Of a DNA stretch of 34,708 nucleotides, positions 16,158 to 25,082 are shown in pieces. Each line of letters begins with the position of its first letter. Position 1 is the first letter of the stretch. Origin of the DNA: Terriglobia bacterium (GTDB taxonomy: Bacteria > Acidobacteriota > Terriglobia > Bryobacterales > Bryobacteraceae); contig JAIQFN010000065.1 in NCBI GenBank assembly GCA_020073265.1, positions 1-34,708 on the forward strand, given 5' to 3'. The notes below the pieces were generated by a model. It was given only the letters and a program-made list of their open reading frames with translations. It did no database searches and was not told the origin of the DNA. Made by a program: the position numbers and the translations under genes.

Positions 16158-17667
16158 TCCCCTGCGCCAGCGGCAGTTCGTCGGACCAGTTGACCGTCAC
16201 GGTCTGGCGGCGCATGTAGGACTTCCAGGCGTCGCTGCCTGATTCGCGGCCGCCACCAGTGTCCTTCTCGCCGCCGAAGGCTCCGCCGATTTCCGCGCCG
16301 CTGGTGCCGATGTTGATGTTGGCGATCCCGCAGTCCGAGCCGCGCGCGCTCAGAAACGTCTCGGCTGAGATCAGGTTGGTGGTGAACATCGCCGAGGAAA
16401 GCCCTTGCGGCACGTCGTTGTGCCACGCCAGCGCCTGTTCGATGGCGTCGAACTCGATGAGGTACAGGATCGGCGCGAAGATCTCGTCCTTGAGGATCGG
16501 CATCCCGGGCGCCGCCTTCACCAGCGCCGGACGTACGTAGCAACCGCCCAGATCTTCTCCGCCGCAGATGACCTCACCGCCTTCCGCGCGGATGCGAGCG
16601 AGCGCGGCCTGCATCGCGTCCACCGCCTGTCGATCGATGAGCGGACCCATCAGCGTGGATTCTTCCATCGGGTCGCCGACGCGGATCTGCGCGTAGGCCG
16701 ACTTGAGTTTTTCGATCATCCCGGTAGCGATGCCGCGCTCGAGAAACAGCCGCCGGATGCTGGTGCAACGTTGGCCGGCGGTACCGGCAGCACCAAACAG
16801 AACCGCCCGCGCCGCCAGATCGAGATTCGCGTCTTGCGTGACGATGACGCCGTTGTTGCCGCCCAGTTCGAGCAACGTGCGGCCCAGCCTGCGCCCCACG
16901 GTTTCGGCCACGACGCGTCCCATGCGGCACGATCCAGTGGCGCTCACCAGCGGAATGCGCGGGTCTTCAAGCAGCTTCTTGCCGGCCACGGCGTCCTGGC
17001 CAATGATGAGGCTGAACACGCTGCGCCAGCCGTGCCGCTCCAGGACGCGGTCGCAGATCTTTTGCACGGCGATGGCGGTCAGCGGCGTTTTCAACGACGG
17101 CTTCCAGAGCACGCAGTCGCCGCACACCGCCGCGATGAAAGCGTTCCAGGACCAGACCGCGACCGGAAAATTGAAAGCCGAAATGACGCCCACCACGCCG
17201 AGCGGATGCCATTGCTCGAACATGCGGTGTTGCGGGCGCTCGCTGGGCATGGTGAGTCCGTAGAGCTGGCGCGAGAGGCCTACCGCGAAGTCCGCGATGT
17301 CGATCATCTCCTGAACTTCGCCCTTGCCTTCGGCCAGGATCTTGCCCATCTCGAGCGTAACCAGCGCGCCGAGATCGTCTTTGACGTGCCGCAGCTCGTC
17401 GCCGATCTCGCGCACGATCTGGCCGCGCTTGGGGGCCGGAAACATGCGCCAGCGTTGGAACACTTCGGCTGATTGCGTTACCACCGTCTCGTAGTCCTGA
17501 GCGGATGCCAGGCGGACGCGGGCCAGCTCCCGGCCGTCCGCGGGATTCACTGACGCAATCGCCGCTGCGTCCGGCGATGCAATCCACTCGCGGCCGCACG
17601 CGCCGGAATTTTCCGGCTCGATTCCGAGCCTCTCCAGAACCGGATGCACCGCTACTGTGCCAGCCAC
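16141..17667 (-). CDS. Aldehyde dehydrogenase, ALDH7 (antiquitin)-like
   Basis: A 508-residue NAD(P)-dependent aldehyde dehydrogenase. It has FNFPVAVWSWNAFIA at the coenzyme/substrate channel, ATGSCRMG before the catalytic LLELGGNN Glu, AGTAGQRCTS with the catalytic Cys, and a GGAFGGEKDTGGGRESGSDAWKSYMRR end. These match the ALDH7/alpha-aminoadipic-semialdehyde dehydrogenase subgroup, which can act in lysine degradation, although other aldehydes are possible. I chose the GTG at 17667, which gives a normal family N-terminus (MAGTVAVHPVLERLGI) and overlaps the preceding radical SAM gene by 16 bases. It is the last gene of the rimO string. No lysine-catabolism gene lies nearby. Confidence 0.92.
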   Translation of the reverse strand: MAGTVAVHPVLERLGIEPENSGACGREWIASPDAAAIASVNPADGRELARVRLASAQDYETVVTQSAEVFQRWRMFPAPKRGQIVREIGDELRHVKDDLGALVTLEMGKILAEGKGEVQEMIDIADFAVGLSRQLYGLTMPSERPQHRMFEQWHPLGVVGVISAFNFPVAVWSWNAFIAAVCGDCVLWKPSLKTPLTAIAVQKICDRVLERHGWRSVFSLIIGQDAVAGKKLLEDPRIPLVSATGSCRMGRVVAETVGRRLGRTLLELGGNNGVIVTQDANLDLAARAVLFGAAGTAGQRCTSIRRLFLERGIATGMIEKLKSAYAQIRVGDPMEESTLMGPLIDRQAVDAMQAALARIRAEGGEVICGGEDLGGCYVRPALVKAAPGMPILKDEIFAPILYLIEFDAIEQALAWHNDVPQGLSSAMFTTNLISAETFLSARGSDCGIANINIGTSGAEIGGAFGGEKDTGGGRESGSDAWKSYMRRQTVTVNWSDELPLAQGIKFPI

Positions 17668-18500
17668 GCGAATCCCTCCGGCCCGGTCGCGAATCGGCGC
17701 CCGGCCTTTGCTACGACGCTTCCGATGCGTGCAATCACCTCGGCTTGAAATTCGGAATCGAGCCACGCCGAGAATTCGTGCCGCTCGCTGATGGCGAAGG
17801 CTGCTTCGCGCGTGGTTGCTCCGCGAGGCTTCACGGCGCGCACGTGCAGCGGATCGCCGATGATGTCGCGATCGGTGGCTTCGAGCGCGAGGGCAGCCAG
17901 TTTCTCCGGATCGCACGGCAATATCGGAGCGAGAGTGGCGAAGGTCTCGACGCCTGCCGCGCGCAACCGGCGCACCACTTCCATCCGGCGTTCGATGGAC
18001 GCGCAATGCGGCTCGTACAACGTCCGGACCCTCTCGCGATTGGTGGTAATGGAGAAGCTGATGCGCAGCGTCGTACGCCGCGACAGCTCGATCAACTTCG
18101 GAAGATCCCGCAGGATCAGCGGACCGCGCGTTTGAATCGCGAACACTCGCGGCGGGCGGTCGAGAATCGCGTCCAGCACGCCGGGCATGAGCTGCTGTTC
18201 TTCTTCAGCAGGCTGGTATGGATCCACCAGCGGCGAACAGTAGATGCGCTGCTCGGCGCGCAATTGCCGGCGCAGCAATGCCTCTGCATTCGCTTTGAAG
18301 GTGGTGAACTGGCCCCAGCGGCGCCAGTCCTCGGGCTGGAGACCGCCATAGGTGCGCATGGTGGGAACGTAGCAATAGCTGCAGCCGAAGGTGCAGTTGC
18401 GCGCAGGAGTCAGCGAGTGCGTGAAACCCGCCCGCGCGATAAAGCCGGTGGTCGGGCTGAGGATGCTTTTCGATTGCGCCTCGAACACCTGAAACGGCAT
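17652..18500 (-). CDS. Radical SAM protein, SplB-like (COG1533)
   Basis: A 282-residue radical SAM protein. The 4Fe-4S site is the CTFGCSYCY motif near residues 36-44, after a short N-terminus with SLTPARNC as in spore-photoproduct-lyase-like proteins. Later landmarks are YCSPLVDPYQPAE, FAIQTRGPLILRD and ISFSITTNRERVRTLYEP, the usual family order. Proteins of this type outside spore formers have no established substrate. No SplB-type catalytic C-terminal Cys is apparent. It follows cinA by 16 bases and overlaps the aldehyde dehydrogenase by 16 bases, so translation of the pair is probably coupled. Confidence 0.9.
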   Translation of the reverse strand: MPFQVFEAQSKSILSPTTGFIARAGFTHSLTPARNCTFGCSYCYVPTMRTYGGLQPEDWRRWGQFTTFKANAEALLRRQLRAEQRIYCSPLVDPYQPAEEEQQLMPGVLDAILDRPPRVFAIQTRGPLILRDLPKLIELSRRTTLRISFSITTNRERVRTLYEPHCASIERRMEVVRRLRAAGVETFATLAPILPCDPEKLAALALEATDRDIIGDPLHVRAVKPRGATTREAAFAISERHEFSAWLDSEFQAEVIARIGSVVAKAGRRFATGPEGFAWLAQ

Positions 18501-18516
18501 CGATGCTTTTATTTTC

Positions 18517-19755
18517 TCACTTACCGGGCGCAGCCAGCAGTTTTCGCCGCAGCAGATCGAGCGCGGTGTTGGTGGAGAACATTCGCACGCGCTCGCGATC
18601 GCCGGGGAGCTGAACGCGCCGCGCCTCGCTGCCGTCTGGTGTCGCGAGTCCGATGAACATCAATCCGATCTTCTCGCCATCCGGCCCCGCGTACCCGGTG
18701 ATGGATAATGCGTAGTCTGCGCCGGTTCGTGCCCTTGCGCCTTCGGCCATGGCTTGCGCGACCGGCTCGCTCACCGCGGTATGCCCGGCGATCATCTCAG
18801 CGGGCACGCCCAGCAGCTTGGTCTTCATCTCATCGGAGTAGGTAACGAAGCCGCCCACAAAGTAATCGGAAGCTGACGGCACGGCGGTGATGCGCCCGCC
18901 CAACAGGCCGCCGGTGGCGCTCTCCGCGACGCTCAACGTGGCATGCCGCGAGCGCAGCAGGTCGCCGATGACTTTCTCCAACGAATCGCCGTTGCGGGAA
19001 TAGATGCGGTCTCCGATCAGAGGCTCGATCCTGCCGGCGACTTCCGCGACCAACGCCTCGGCGTCGTTGGCGTTAGGGCAGCGCGCGCGCAAATGCACAT
19101 GAATCTCGCCGGACACCGCGAGAATCGTCGTCGCAACGCTCGGGTACTGCTTGTAAACCGGAGAGATCAACTGATCCAAATCGGACTCTGGGATACCGAC
19201 GCAGCGCAGGTGCCGCGTGCGGATCGCCTGCGCCGGCAGGACCTTTCCCAAACGCGGAAGGCACTGATGCTCGAACATCGCTTTCAGCTCGTTGGGCGGA
19301 CCCGGCAGCAGCATCAGCACCACGCCCGAGTGATCGATCCATTGCCCGGGCGCGGTGCCGCGATCATTAACCAGAACCTCGGCGCCGCTCACCAGGTAAG
19401 CCTGACGGCGATTGATCTCGGACATCTTGCGGCCGAAGCTGCGGAACCGCGCTTCGATCTGATCGCAAATCTGCTGGTCGAAGACCAGGGTTCGGCCCAG
19501 CGCGGAAGCCACCGCGTCGCGCGTCAGGTCGTCTTCAGTCGGCCCCAGGCCGCCGGTCAACACAACGATCTGCGAGCGCGCCATCGCTCCCAGAATCGAA
19601 TCCGTAAGCCGCTCGCGCTCGTCGCCCACCACGGTCTTGCGCACCACTTCCACACCCAGCGCGTTGAGCTGATCGGTGAGATAGAGGGAATTCGTGTCGA
19701 GTCTTTGGGGCGTCAGCAGCTCGGAGCCGATCGCGATGATTTCAGCATCCGGCAT
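18517..19755 (-). CDS. cinA: CinA: competence/damage-inducible protein A / NMN deamidase-type
   Basis: A 412-residue full-length CinA with both domains. The MoaB/MogA-like N-terminal domain (about 1-170) begins AEIIAIGSELL and carries the LTGGLGPTEDDLTRD motif. The C-terminal PncC-like domain (about 255-410) has LSVAESATGGLL, SDYFVGGFVTYS and ITGYAGPDG. This architecture is linked to nicotinamide mononucleotide deamidation and NAD recycling, and to repair of damaged pyridine nucleotides. Its start overlaps the propeller gene's stop by one base. The N-terminal and C-terminal motifs are both intact, so the enzyme is expected to be active. Confidence 0.95.
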   Translation of the reverse strand: MPDAEIIAIGSELLTPQRLDTNSLYLTDQLNALGVEVVRKTVVGDERERLTDSILGAMARSQIVVLTGGLGPTEDDLTRDAVASALGRTLVFDQQICDQIEARFRSFGRKMSEINRRQAYLVSGAEVLVNDRGTAPGQWIDHSGVVLMLLPGPPNELKAMFEHQCLPRLGKVLPAQAIRTRHLRCVGIPESDLDQLISPVYKQYPSVATTILAVSGEIHVHLRARCPNANDAEALVAEVAGRIEPLIGDRIYSRNGDSLEKVIGDLLRSRHATLSVAESATGGLLGGRITAVPSASDYFVGGFVTYSDEMKTKLLGVPAEMIAGHTAVSEPVAQAMAEGARARTGADYALSITGYAGPDGEKIGLMFIGLATPDGSEARRVQLPGDRERVRMFSTNTALDLLRRKLLAAPGK

Positions 19756-20783
19756 CAGGGAAGTGGTCTGCCGGCGATCCCGACGTCCAGGCGGAAAAGT
19801 GCGCCGTTGGTGGTGACCACCATGGCGCGCGACGGCGTAAAGGCCAGGCCCACGATGCCCGGTCCGGAAAGAAACAGCTCCGGCGCCTGCTTGGGAGCGA
19901 ATCGCACGACGCCGCGCCGGCCGCCGAGCGAAGCCGCCACGTACAGCCGGCCTTCGGCGTCAAACGCCATTCCCTGCGGGCGGCCCAGACCGCGATAATA
20001 CGTTTCCACCTCGCCATTCGGGGAGACGCGGTAGATCGAATCGAAACTCGAGGTCGTCGGACCGGTGACGTACAGATAGCCGTCGTCGCTGAACGCCAGG
20101 TGGTAGGCGGCGATGGACGGCTCGATCGTGGCGAAGACGTAAATCTGGCGCGTGCGGCTGATCTTGAAAATGGTGCCGCTGCGATCGCCGACGTACAGGT
20201 TCTCTTCGCCGTCGAACGCAATGCCGGTGGCGACGCCCATGCCTTCCACGTACACCGACACAGTGCCGCCGGGTGTGACCTGATAGACGATGCCGTCGTA
20301 TCGGCTGGAAATGTACAGGGTGCCGGCCTTGTCGAATGCCAGCCCGGTGGCATTCATCACGTCGGTGACGAACGGCTTCAGATTGTAGTTGAGATCGATC
20401 TTGTAAACCGAAACGGGGGTCTTCTGGCCGCGCGAACCACTGAAGGTCACGTAGATGTTGCCGAAGCTGTCGACGGCGGGGTTGCCCACCGGGTAAAGAT
20501 TCTCCGCGATCTGAACGCCGACGTCGCAGGTCCAGGCGCGGCTGGATTGCTTGCCGGATTCGACGATCAGCTCGCCAGCCGATGCGCCTTCGGGCACACG
20601 AACGATCACGTAGGAGTCCGATCCGATGACGATGGGAGCTTCGACGTCTCCGATGGTCACGCGCGGCCGCTCGGCGCGCGCCAGGCCTGCGCCGCGGATC
20701 TGAAACTCGCCGCCGGGTATGGCGGCCTCCGGCGTTACGTTCGAAATTTGCGGGCGCCCATTCGCGTCCTTCTTGGAAGCCAT
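19755..20783 (-). CDS. TIG/IPT plus NHL-type beta-propeller protein
   Basis: A 342-residue protein. Residues about 12-85 form an IPT/TIG Ig-like fold (ISNVTPEAAIPGGEFQIRGAGL, GELIVESGKQSS). From about 95 onward there are NHL/YVTN-type propeller repeats: NPAVDSFGNIYVTFSG, TGLAFDKAGTLYISSR, TGIAFDGEENLYVGDR, HLAFSDDGYLYVTG, QGMAFDAEGRLYVAAS, VGLAFTPSRAMVVTT, about six blades. No signal peptide is visible (it begins MASKKDANGRP), so it appears cytosolic, which is unusual for this architecture. It is tightly embedded between pgpA (one base) and cinA (one-base overlap). The role is unknown; propellers of this kind usually bind proteins or nucleic acid. Confidence 0.85.
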   Translation of the reverse strand: MASKKDANGRPQISNVTPEAAIPGGEFQIRGAGLARAERPRVTIGDVEAPIVIGSDSYVIVRVPEGASAGELIVESGKQSSRAWTCDVGVQIAENLYPVGNPAVDSFGNIYVTFSGSRGQKTPVSVYKIDLNYNLKPFVTDVMNATGLAFDKAGTLYISSRYDGIVYQVTPGGTVSVYVEGMGVATGIAFDGEENLYVGDRSGTIFKISRTRQIYVFATIEPSIAAYHLAFSDDGYLYVTGPTTSSFDSIYRVSPNGEVETYYRGLGRPQGMAFDAEGRLYVAASLGGRRGVVRFAPKQAPELFLSGPGIVGLAFTPSRAMVVTTNGALFRLDVGIAGRPLP

Positions 20784-20784
20784 A

Positions 20785-21276
20785 TCAAAAAAACTGCAAT
20801 CGGTCTAATAAGAATATAGCAAGCGCGCCGTAGATACCCGCCATCACATCGTCGGCCACGATGCCGTAGCCCGCCGGCAGACGCTCCAGCTGGCGCGCGG
20901 GTGGAGGTTTCCAGACATCCAGAACGCGGAACAAAACGAAGGCGGCGAGAAAGCTCTTCCAGTTCAGCGTGGATGCGCCCGCCAGCGTGATCCACTGTCC
21001 GATCACTTCGTCGACGACGACGATGCCGGGATCTTCCAGCCGCTCGCGTTTCGCGATCACGCCCGCCGCCCAGATGCCCGGCGCGGTCAGGAGCGCGGCC
21101 AGCACGAGAAAAGTTCCGCGGCCCGAACCGTAGCCAGCGTGGATCAGAATTGCGATCGCCAACGCCGCCAGCGATCCCGCGGTACCCGGCGCTTTGGGAG
21201 CGTAACCGCAGCCGAACCACGTGGCCAGCATGAACGACCAATCCCAGCGTCCCTTGGGCAGCGGGCTAAGACTCAT
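20785..21276 (-). CDS. pgpA: Phosphatidylglycerophosphatase A
   Basis: A 163-residue membrane protein of the PgpA family, which removes phosphate from phosphatidylglycerol phosphate in phospholipid synthesis. Family signatures are present: [17 protein letters not shown] at residues about 20-36, [27 protein letters not shown] and [12 protein letters not shown], with acidic residues in the last three as in the metal-binding active site. Hydrophobic segments ([43 protein letters not shown]) fit three or four membrane helices. It overlaps yacG by 11 bases upstream and stops one base before the propeller gene starts. Confidence 0.95.
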   Translation of the reverse strand: MSLSPLPKGRWDWSFMLATWFGCGYAPKAPGTAGSLAALAIAILIHAGYGSGRGTFLVLAALLTAPGIWAAGVIAKRERLEDPGIVVVDEVIGQWITLAGASTLNWKSFLAAFVLFRVLDVWKPPPARQLERLPAGYGIVADDVMAGIYGALAIFLLDRLQFF

Positions 21277-21439
21277 CGCGTTCGCCGTCGTCTTCCGATT
21301 CCACCGGCTGGATGGGCGTCGAGATGACGTACTTCTCGCTGGCCCAGTTGCCCAGGTCGATGATCTTGCAGCGCTCGCTGCAGAACGGGAAGAAATCGCC
21401 GTCCGGAGCGACGTCTTTCTTGCAGATCGGGCACTTCAT
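21266..21439 (-). CDS. yacG: DNA gyrase inhibitor YacG
   Basis: A 57-residue zinc-finger protein. The site is MKCPICKK followed by FPFCSERCK, so C-x2-C-x15-C-x3-C, with the [11 protein letters not shown] segment that is diagnostic of YacG and an acidic tail. In E. coli, YacG binds GyrB and inhibits gyrase. The short gene is easily missed inside a longer open frame that starts at 21601; the ATG at 21439, with GAGGAA upstream, gives the family's standard N-terminus. It follows rimO by 10 bases and overlaps pgpA by 11. Confidence 0.92.
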   Translation of the reverse strand: MKCPICKKDVAPDGDFFPFCSERCKIIDLGNWASEKYVISTPIQPVESEDDGERDES

Positions 21440-21449
21440 CGCGTCTTCC

Positions 21450-22838
21450 TCAAGGAGCGGCGAGGATCGGAAACGGCTGGGCCTCGACGCGGGGCGGCGA
21501 GGATTCGTGCTCGCGCGCGAGTGAGCCGACCAGGTCGTAGTCGTGCGCTTCGGTAATGCGCAGACGCCGGATCTCGCCAGTCCGTGGCGGCGCGCCGTCA
21601 AAATCGTTGACGTAACAGACGCCGTCGATCTCGGGCGCCTGAGTGGGCATGCGCGCCTGCCACAGCAGCTCGCTTTCCTCCGACGGCCCCTCCACCAGCA
21701 CGTCGACTTCGTGGCCGACCAGGCTGCGATTCCGGGCGCGCGCGATGCGGCGCTGCACCGCCATCAGCTTGCGCTTGCGGTTGTAGATGCCGCGGGCATC
21801 CACTTTCTGATCCAGATGGAAACTCGCGCTGGTGTCCTCGTCCGAATACGCGAAGACGCCCAGGCGATCGAATCGGGCGGCTTTCACGAAGTCGCACAGC
21901 AGCTCGAAGTCGGCTTCGGTTTCGCCGGGAAAACCGACGATCATGCTGGTGCGGATGGCGACGCCTGGAATGGTGGCGCGAATCCGTTCCAGCAGCTTCA
22001 GGAAAAAATCGCCGTGCGAGCCGCGCTTCATCCGCTTGAGCACCGCCGCGCTAGAGTGCTGCAGCGGCATGTCGATGTATTTCACCAGCGCCGCGTGTTC
22101 CGCGATCGTGTCCAGCAGCCGTTGCGTGATTCGATTGGGATAGCAATACAGGAATCGAATCCATTTGTCGAACGGCGTATCGATTCCGGCCAGCCGCGCC
22201 ATGAGCTGCGCCAGGCCGTCCTTGATTCCCAGGTCCTCGCCGTACGAGGTGGTGTCCTGGCCGATGAGATTGATCTCGCGGACGCCCTGCGCAAACATCC
22301 GCGTGGCCTCGGCGATCACCGATTCGAAGCGGCGGCTGCGGAACTTGCCGCGATATTGCGGGATCACGCAGAACGAGCAGGGATGGTCGCAGCCTTCCGC
22401 GATCTTGATGTAAGCGTAGTGGCGCGCGGTCGCGAAAACGCGCGGCGTCAGGTCGTGATACAGGTACGGCTCGAACGCGTTCGATCCCGGCTCGCGTCCC
22501 TCGCACAGCGCGACGATGTTTTCCAGCTCGTTGGTGCCGAGCACCGCGTCCACTTCCGGAATGTCCTTGCGGATATCATCCCGATACCGCTCCACGAGGC
22601 AGCCGGCCACGATGAGCCTTTGCGCGCGCCCCGATTTCTTGTACTCCGCCATCTCCAGAATTGTGTCCACCGATTCTTTCTTGGCCGGGTCGATGAAGCT
22701 GCAGGTATTCACCACCAGGACGTCGGCGAGCTTCGGATCGTGCGTGATCTCATGCCCGCGTTCTGAGAGCTGGCCCAGCATCACCTCGGTATCGACAAGG
22801 TTTTTCGGGCAGCCAAGACTTACAAAACCAATTTTCAA
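21450..22838 (-). CDS. rimO: Ribosomal protein S12 methylthiotransferase RimO
   Basis: A 462-residue MiaB/RimO radical-SAM methylthiotransferase that adds a methylthio group to an Asp of ribosomal protein S12. The N-terminal UPF0004 domain begins [20 protein letters not shown] with its Cys ligands (GCPKN, NTCSFI and GCLVERY). The radical-SAM motif is [20 protein letters not shown]. The TRAM domain is at about residues 375-440. [12 protein letters not shown] and GKFRSR are typical of RimO rather than MiaB. The start codon is a TTG at 22838, with no strong Shine-Dalgarno, which fits the family N-terminus exactly. It is the first gene of the seven-gene string ending at 16141. Confidence 0.95.
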   Translation of the reverse strand: MKIGFVSLGCPKNLVDTEVMLGQLSERGHEITHDPKLADVLVVNTCSFIDPAKKESVDTILEMAEYKKSGRAQRLIVAGCLVERYRDDIRKDIPEVDAVLGTNELENIVALCEGREPGSNAFEPYLYHDLTPRVFATARHYAYIKIAEGCDHPCSFCVIPQYRGKFRSRRFESVIAEATRMFAQGVREINLIGQDTTSYGEDLGIKDGLAQLMARLAGIDTPFDKWIRFLYCYPNRITQRLLDTIAEHAALVKYIDMPLQHSSAAVLKRMKRGSHGDFFLKLLERIRATIPGVAIRTSMIVGFPGETEADFELLCDFVKAARFDRLGVFAYSDEDTSASFHLDQKVDARGIYNRKRKLMAVQRRIARARNRSLVGHEVDVLVEGPSEESELLWQARMPTQAPEIDGVCYVNDFDGAPPRTGEIRRLRITEAHDYDLVGSLAREHESSPPRVEAQPFPILAAP

Positions 22839-22895
22839 GGTGGTTGATCCGGGGAGTAACGCTGAAATCCTAGGATAGCAGAAGCGCGAATCGGA

Positions 22896-24203
22896 CTACT
22901 TGAGCTGATACAGCTTGCGGGCGTTGTCGCGGAGCACCATGCCGGCCAGCTCCAGCGCGCGGTCGCGCGTGATTTCGCCGTCGCGCATCATCTCCGTGAG
23001 AGCCAGGCCCAGAGCTTCGCGGCCCGTGGTGGTGGCCACCCATCCGGCCTCCTCCCAGGACATCTCGTCCGAGAACGGATAGGCATCGGTGGCGAAGAGC
23101 ACCTTTTCCGGCGCGTATTCGAGCCATTCGCGAATCACCTGCGCGACCGCGCGAGGATAATTCATGAAGGTCTGCTCGGAGAAATCCGCGTAGACGTTGG
23201 GCTTCGCGAGCAATGCCGCCACCTCGCGCGTGAACGGCCACCCGCCGTGGAGCATCACGAAGTTGGTCTTGCGCAGCTTGGGATCGTTGAACAACGGTTC
23301 GAGCAGCAGCGGATTGGCTCCGGCGATGTGGAAATATCCGCCCGCACCCGCAGCCGCGTGAATGTGGACCGCCATGCCGAGCCGCCCGCACTCTTCCGCG
23401 ATGTAGCGGAAGATGAAATCCTGCAATTTTGTGTAGGCTGCTTCCGTCGCCGGCAGAGCGTGCGCGCCGGAGTAGATGCGCACAGCTTCGGCCCTGGGCA
23501 CGTCCTCGAAGGACAGCGAACGCAGGTAGGCCGCCTCAAATTTCACGGCGATCGCTCCGGCGCGCTTGTGGCGCTCCAGAGTCGGAGTCACTACTTTTTG
23601 CAGATACAGGTCGAGCGTCGCGGGCGGCTCCTTCACGCCCGATTCCTTCAGGTAGCGCTGGAGCAGCCGTTCTTCGTCCGCGTAGAAGGCCTTGCGGTCT
23701 GAGTTCCTGGCTGCGAGCGTCGCGTTGCTGAGCGGATACATCAGCGCGTCTTCGAAGGGAACCCAAAGGAATCGCGGCGCGGCTAGCCCGGGTCCCATCG
23801 CGACGCGGTTGGCGAGCATGGTCTCGATTCCCAGTTGATCGAGCACCCAGTTGGCATAGCCGTCGCGCTTTTCTTCCAGCAGTTGCTTCTTGCGGTCGCG
23901 CAGCTCGCGCACGTGATCGGGAGCGCGGTCCGTGTAGCGATAGCCGAACAGCGCGCGCCAGGCATCGAGCACCAGCGGCGTTCCTTCGCGCGTGCGCACC
24001 GGTTCGGTGTACGGCTCCATCGATTCGACGCGAAGCGCGTCGTAGTCGTTGTCCTTGTCGCTGCCGAGCGCCGGCCGGACCGGGTGCGCGTGATTGTCGA
24101 TGGCTTTGATCTTGGCGATTTCCGCGGCGAGTTGAGAATCGACCGAAGACTGGGCCGCCGCGAACCGGCCGGCCGCGATCAGCACTATGCAGGCGATTCT
24201 CAT
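22896..24203 (-). CDS. Amidohydrolase-family protein, exported
   Basis: A 435-residue amidohydrolase-superfamily protein with a signal peptide (MRIACIVLIAAGRFAAAQS). Metal-site residues appear in order: KAIDNHAHP (HxH, near residue 38), MAVHIHAAAG, FVMLHGGWP and FATDAYPFSD (final Asp). The long middle region (about 60-220) is helical and rich in charged residues and matches no subfamily I can name; it resembles the COG2159-type hydrolases/decarboxylases. The reaction is unknown. I start it at the ATG at 24203, which overlaps the VOC gene stop as ATGA. It is the third gene of a string with a response regulator phosphatase and a VOC protein. Confidence 0.82.
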   Translation of the reverse strand: MRIACIVLIAAGRFAAAQSSVDSQLAAEIAKIKAIDNHAHPVRPALGSDKDNDYDALRVESMEPYTEPVRTREGTPLVLDAWRALFGYRYTDRAPDHVRELRDRKKQLLEEKRDGYANWVLDQLGIETMLANRVAMGPGLAAPRFLWVPFEDALMYPLSNATLAARNSDRKAFYADEERLLQRYLKESGVKEPPATLDLYLQKVVTPTLERHKRAGAIAVKFEAAYLRSLSFEDVPRAEAVRIYSGAHALPATEAAYTKLQDFIFRYIAEECGRLGMAVHIHAAAGAGGYFHIAGANPLLLEPLFNDPKLRKTNFVMLHGGWPFTREVAALLAKPNVYADFSEQTFMNYPRAVAQVIREWLEYAPEKVLFATDAYPFSDEMSWEEAGWVATTTGREALGLALTEMMRDGEITRDRALELAGMVLRDNARKLYQLK

Positions 24204-25075
24204 TTCGCTTCGAATCCGAGATGCCAACCCAACTTCGAGGACTCCACCCAAGCGACTCTGCGGCCGAACCACGTTGAGGGATGTACGTTGACGTTGTGAT
24301 TCAACCCAAGCAGGAACGCGCAAGGCGATTCGCCATATTCACGGATTCGCTCGTCCAACCAGGAGGCCGGCGCTAGCGGAGTGGCAAGCACGACGGGCGT
24401 TCCCTTGAACCAGGCCAGCTTGGCGCCGAACTGGGCGTCATCCTGACGTTCCGGCGCGGCGAGTCCATAAGCCCGCTGAAATTGGCGGATGGACGCATCC
24501 AGATCCTTGACGCCGATCACCACCTTCGAGATGCCGGTCCAATCGGAAGTGGTCGGCTGGCCTCCGGGATACGCGCGCCGTTCTCGCGGAGTGAAATCGT
24601 GAATCAGGAAGGGAAAGAAGTTTCCATTCCCCGGACCGACCTGCGCGGTTTCCCATTCGAGTTGCGCGCCATCGGGCCGTTTGCGCCCGTTCTTCTTCGG
24701 CTCGGTGGCAGCGATCCCGGCCTTACGCAGGCGATCCACTTCGCGAGCAAGATCAGCCGGACGCACGGCCCAGGCAGTGGGACCCGCATCTCCTTCCAGG
24801 AACTTGCGCCACTCGTGCGCGGCGACCGCCTTGGGATCCGCCTGCGGTTGAATCGCGATCAGCTCCAGGTACGACCCGTCGGGAAAACTGGTGAGCGCCA
24901 TCTCGGTGGCGTGGTTCGAATGCGGCCCGCCGTATTCGGACTTGACGCCCGCGGCTTCGAGCGCACGCTGCATCGCGCGCAGGTCCCGGCCCGCGACGGT
25001 GACGTGGTCGACCTTCAGTTCCTCCGAGTGCATCGGCAAACCCAGCAGCAACGCGATGAAGAGAGCGCGGAACAC
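24200..25075 (-). CDS. VOC/glyoxalase-like domain protein
   Basis: A 291-residue protein with a signal-like start (MFRALFIALLLGLPMHSEE) and two vicinal-oxygen-chelate-type modules. The first begins KVDHVTVAGRDLRAMQRALEAAG with the PDGSYLELIAIQ strand, the second TSDWTGISKVVIGVKDLDASIRQFQRAYG. The first module matches the glyoxalase-like domain of the type PF13468. A metal site is uncertain, as the usual His/Glu spacing is not clean. The start is a GTG at 25075; the ATG at residue 15 is an alternative, which would lose the signal. It begins seven bases after the phosphatase gene's stop and overlaps the amidohydrolase by four bases, so the pair may act on the same secreted substrate. Confidence 0.82.
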   Translation of the reverse strand: MFRALFIALLLGLPMHSEELKVDHVTVAGRDLRAMQRALEAAGVKSEYGGPHSNHATEMALTSFPDGSYLELIAIQPQADPKAVAAHEWRKFLEGDAGPTAWAVRPADLAREVDRLRKAGIAATEPKKNGRKRPDGAQLEWETAQVGPGNGNFFPFLIHDFTPRERRAYPGGQPTTSDWTGISKVVIGVKDLDASIRQFQRAYGLAAPERQDDAQFGAKLAWFKGTPVVLATPLAPASWLDERIREYGESPCAFLLGLNHNVNVHPSTWFGRRVAWVESSKLGWHLGFEAK

Positions 25076-25082
25076 TCCAACA

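Noticed and set aside
16405-17472. A long plus-strand open frame opposite the aldehyde dehydrogenase
   Set aside because: Antisense shadow; the opposite frame has the full ALDH motif set.
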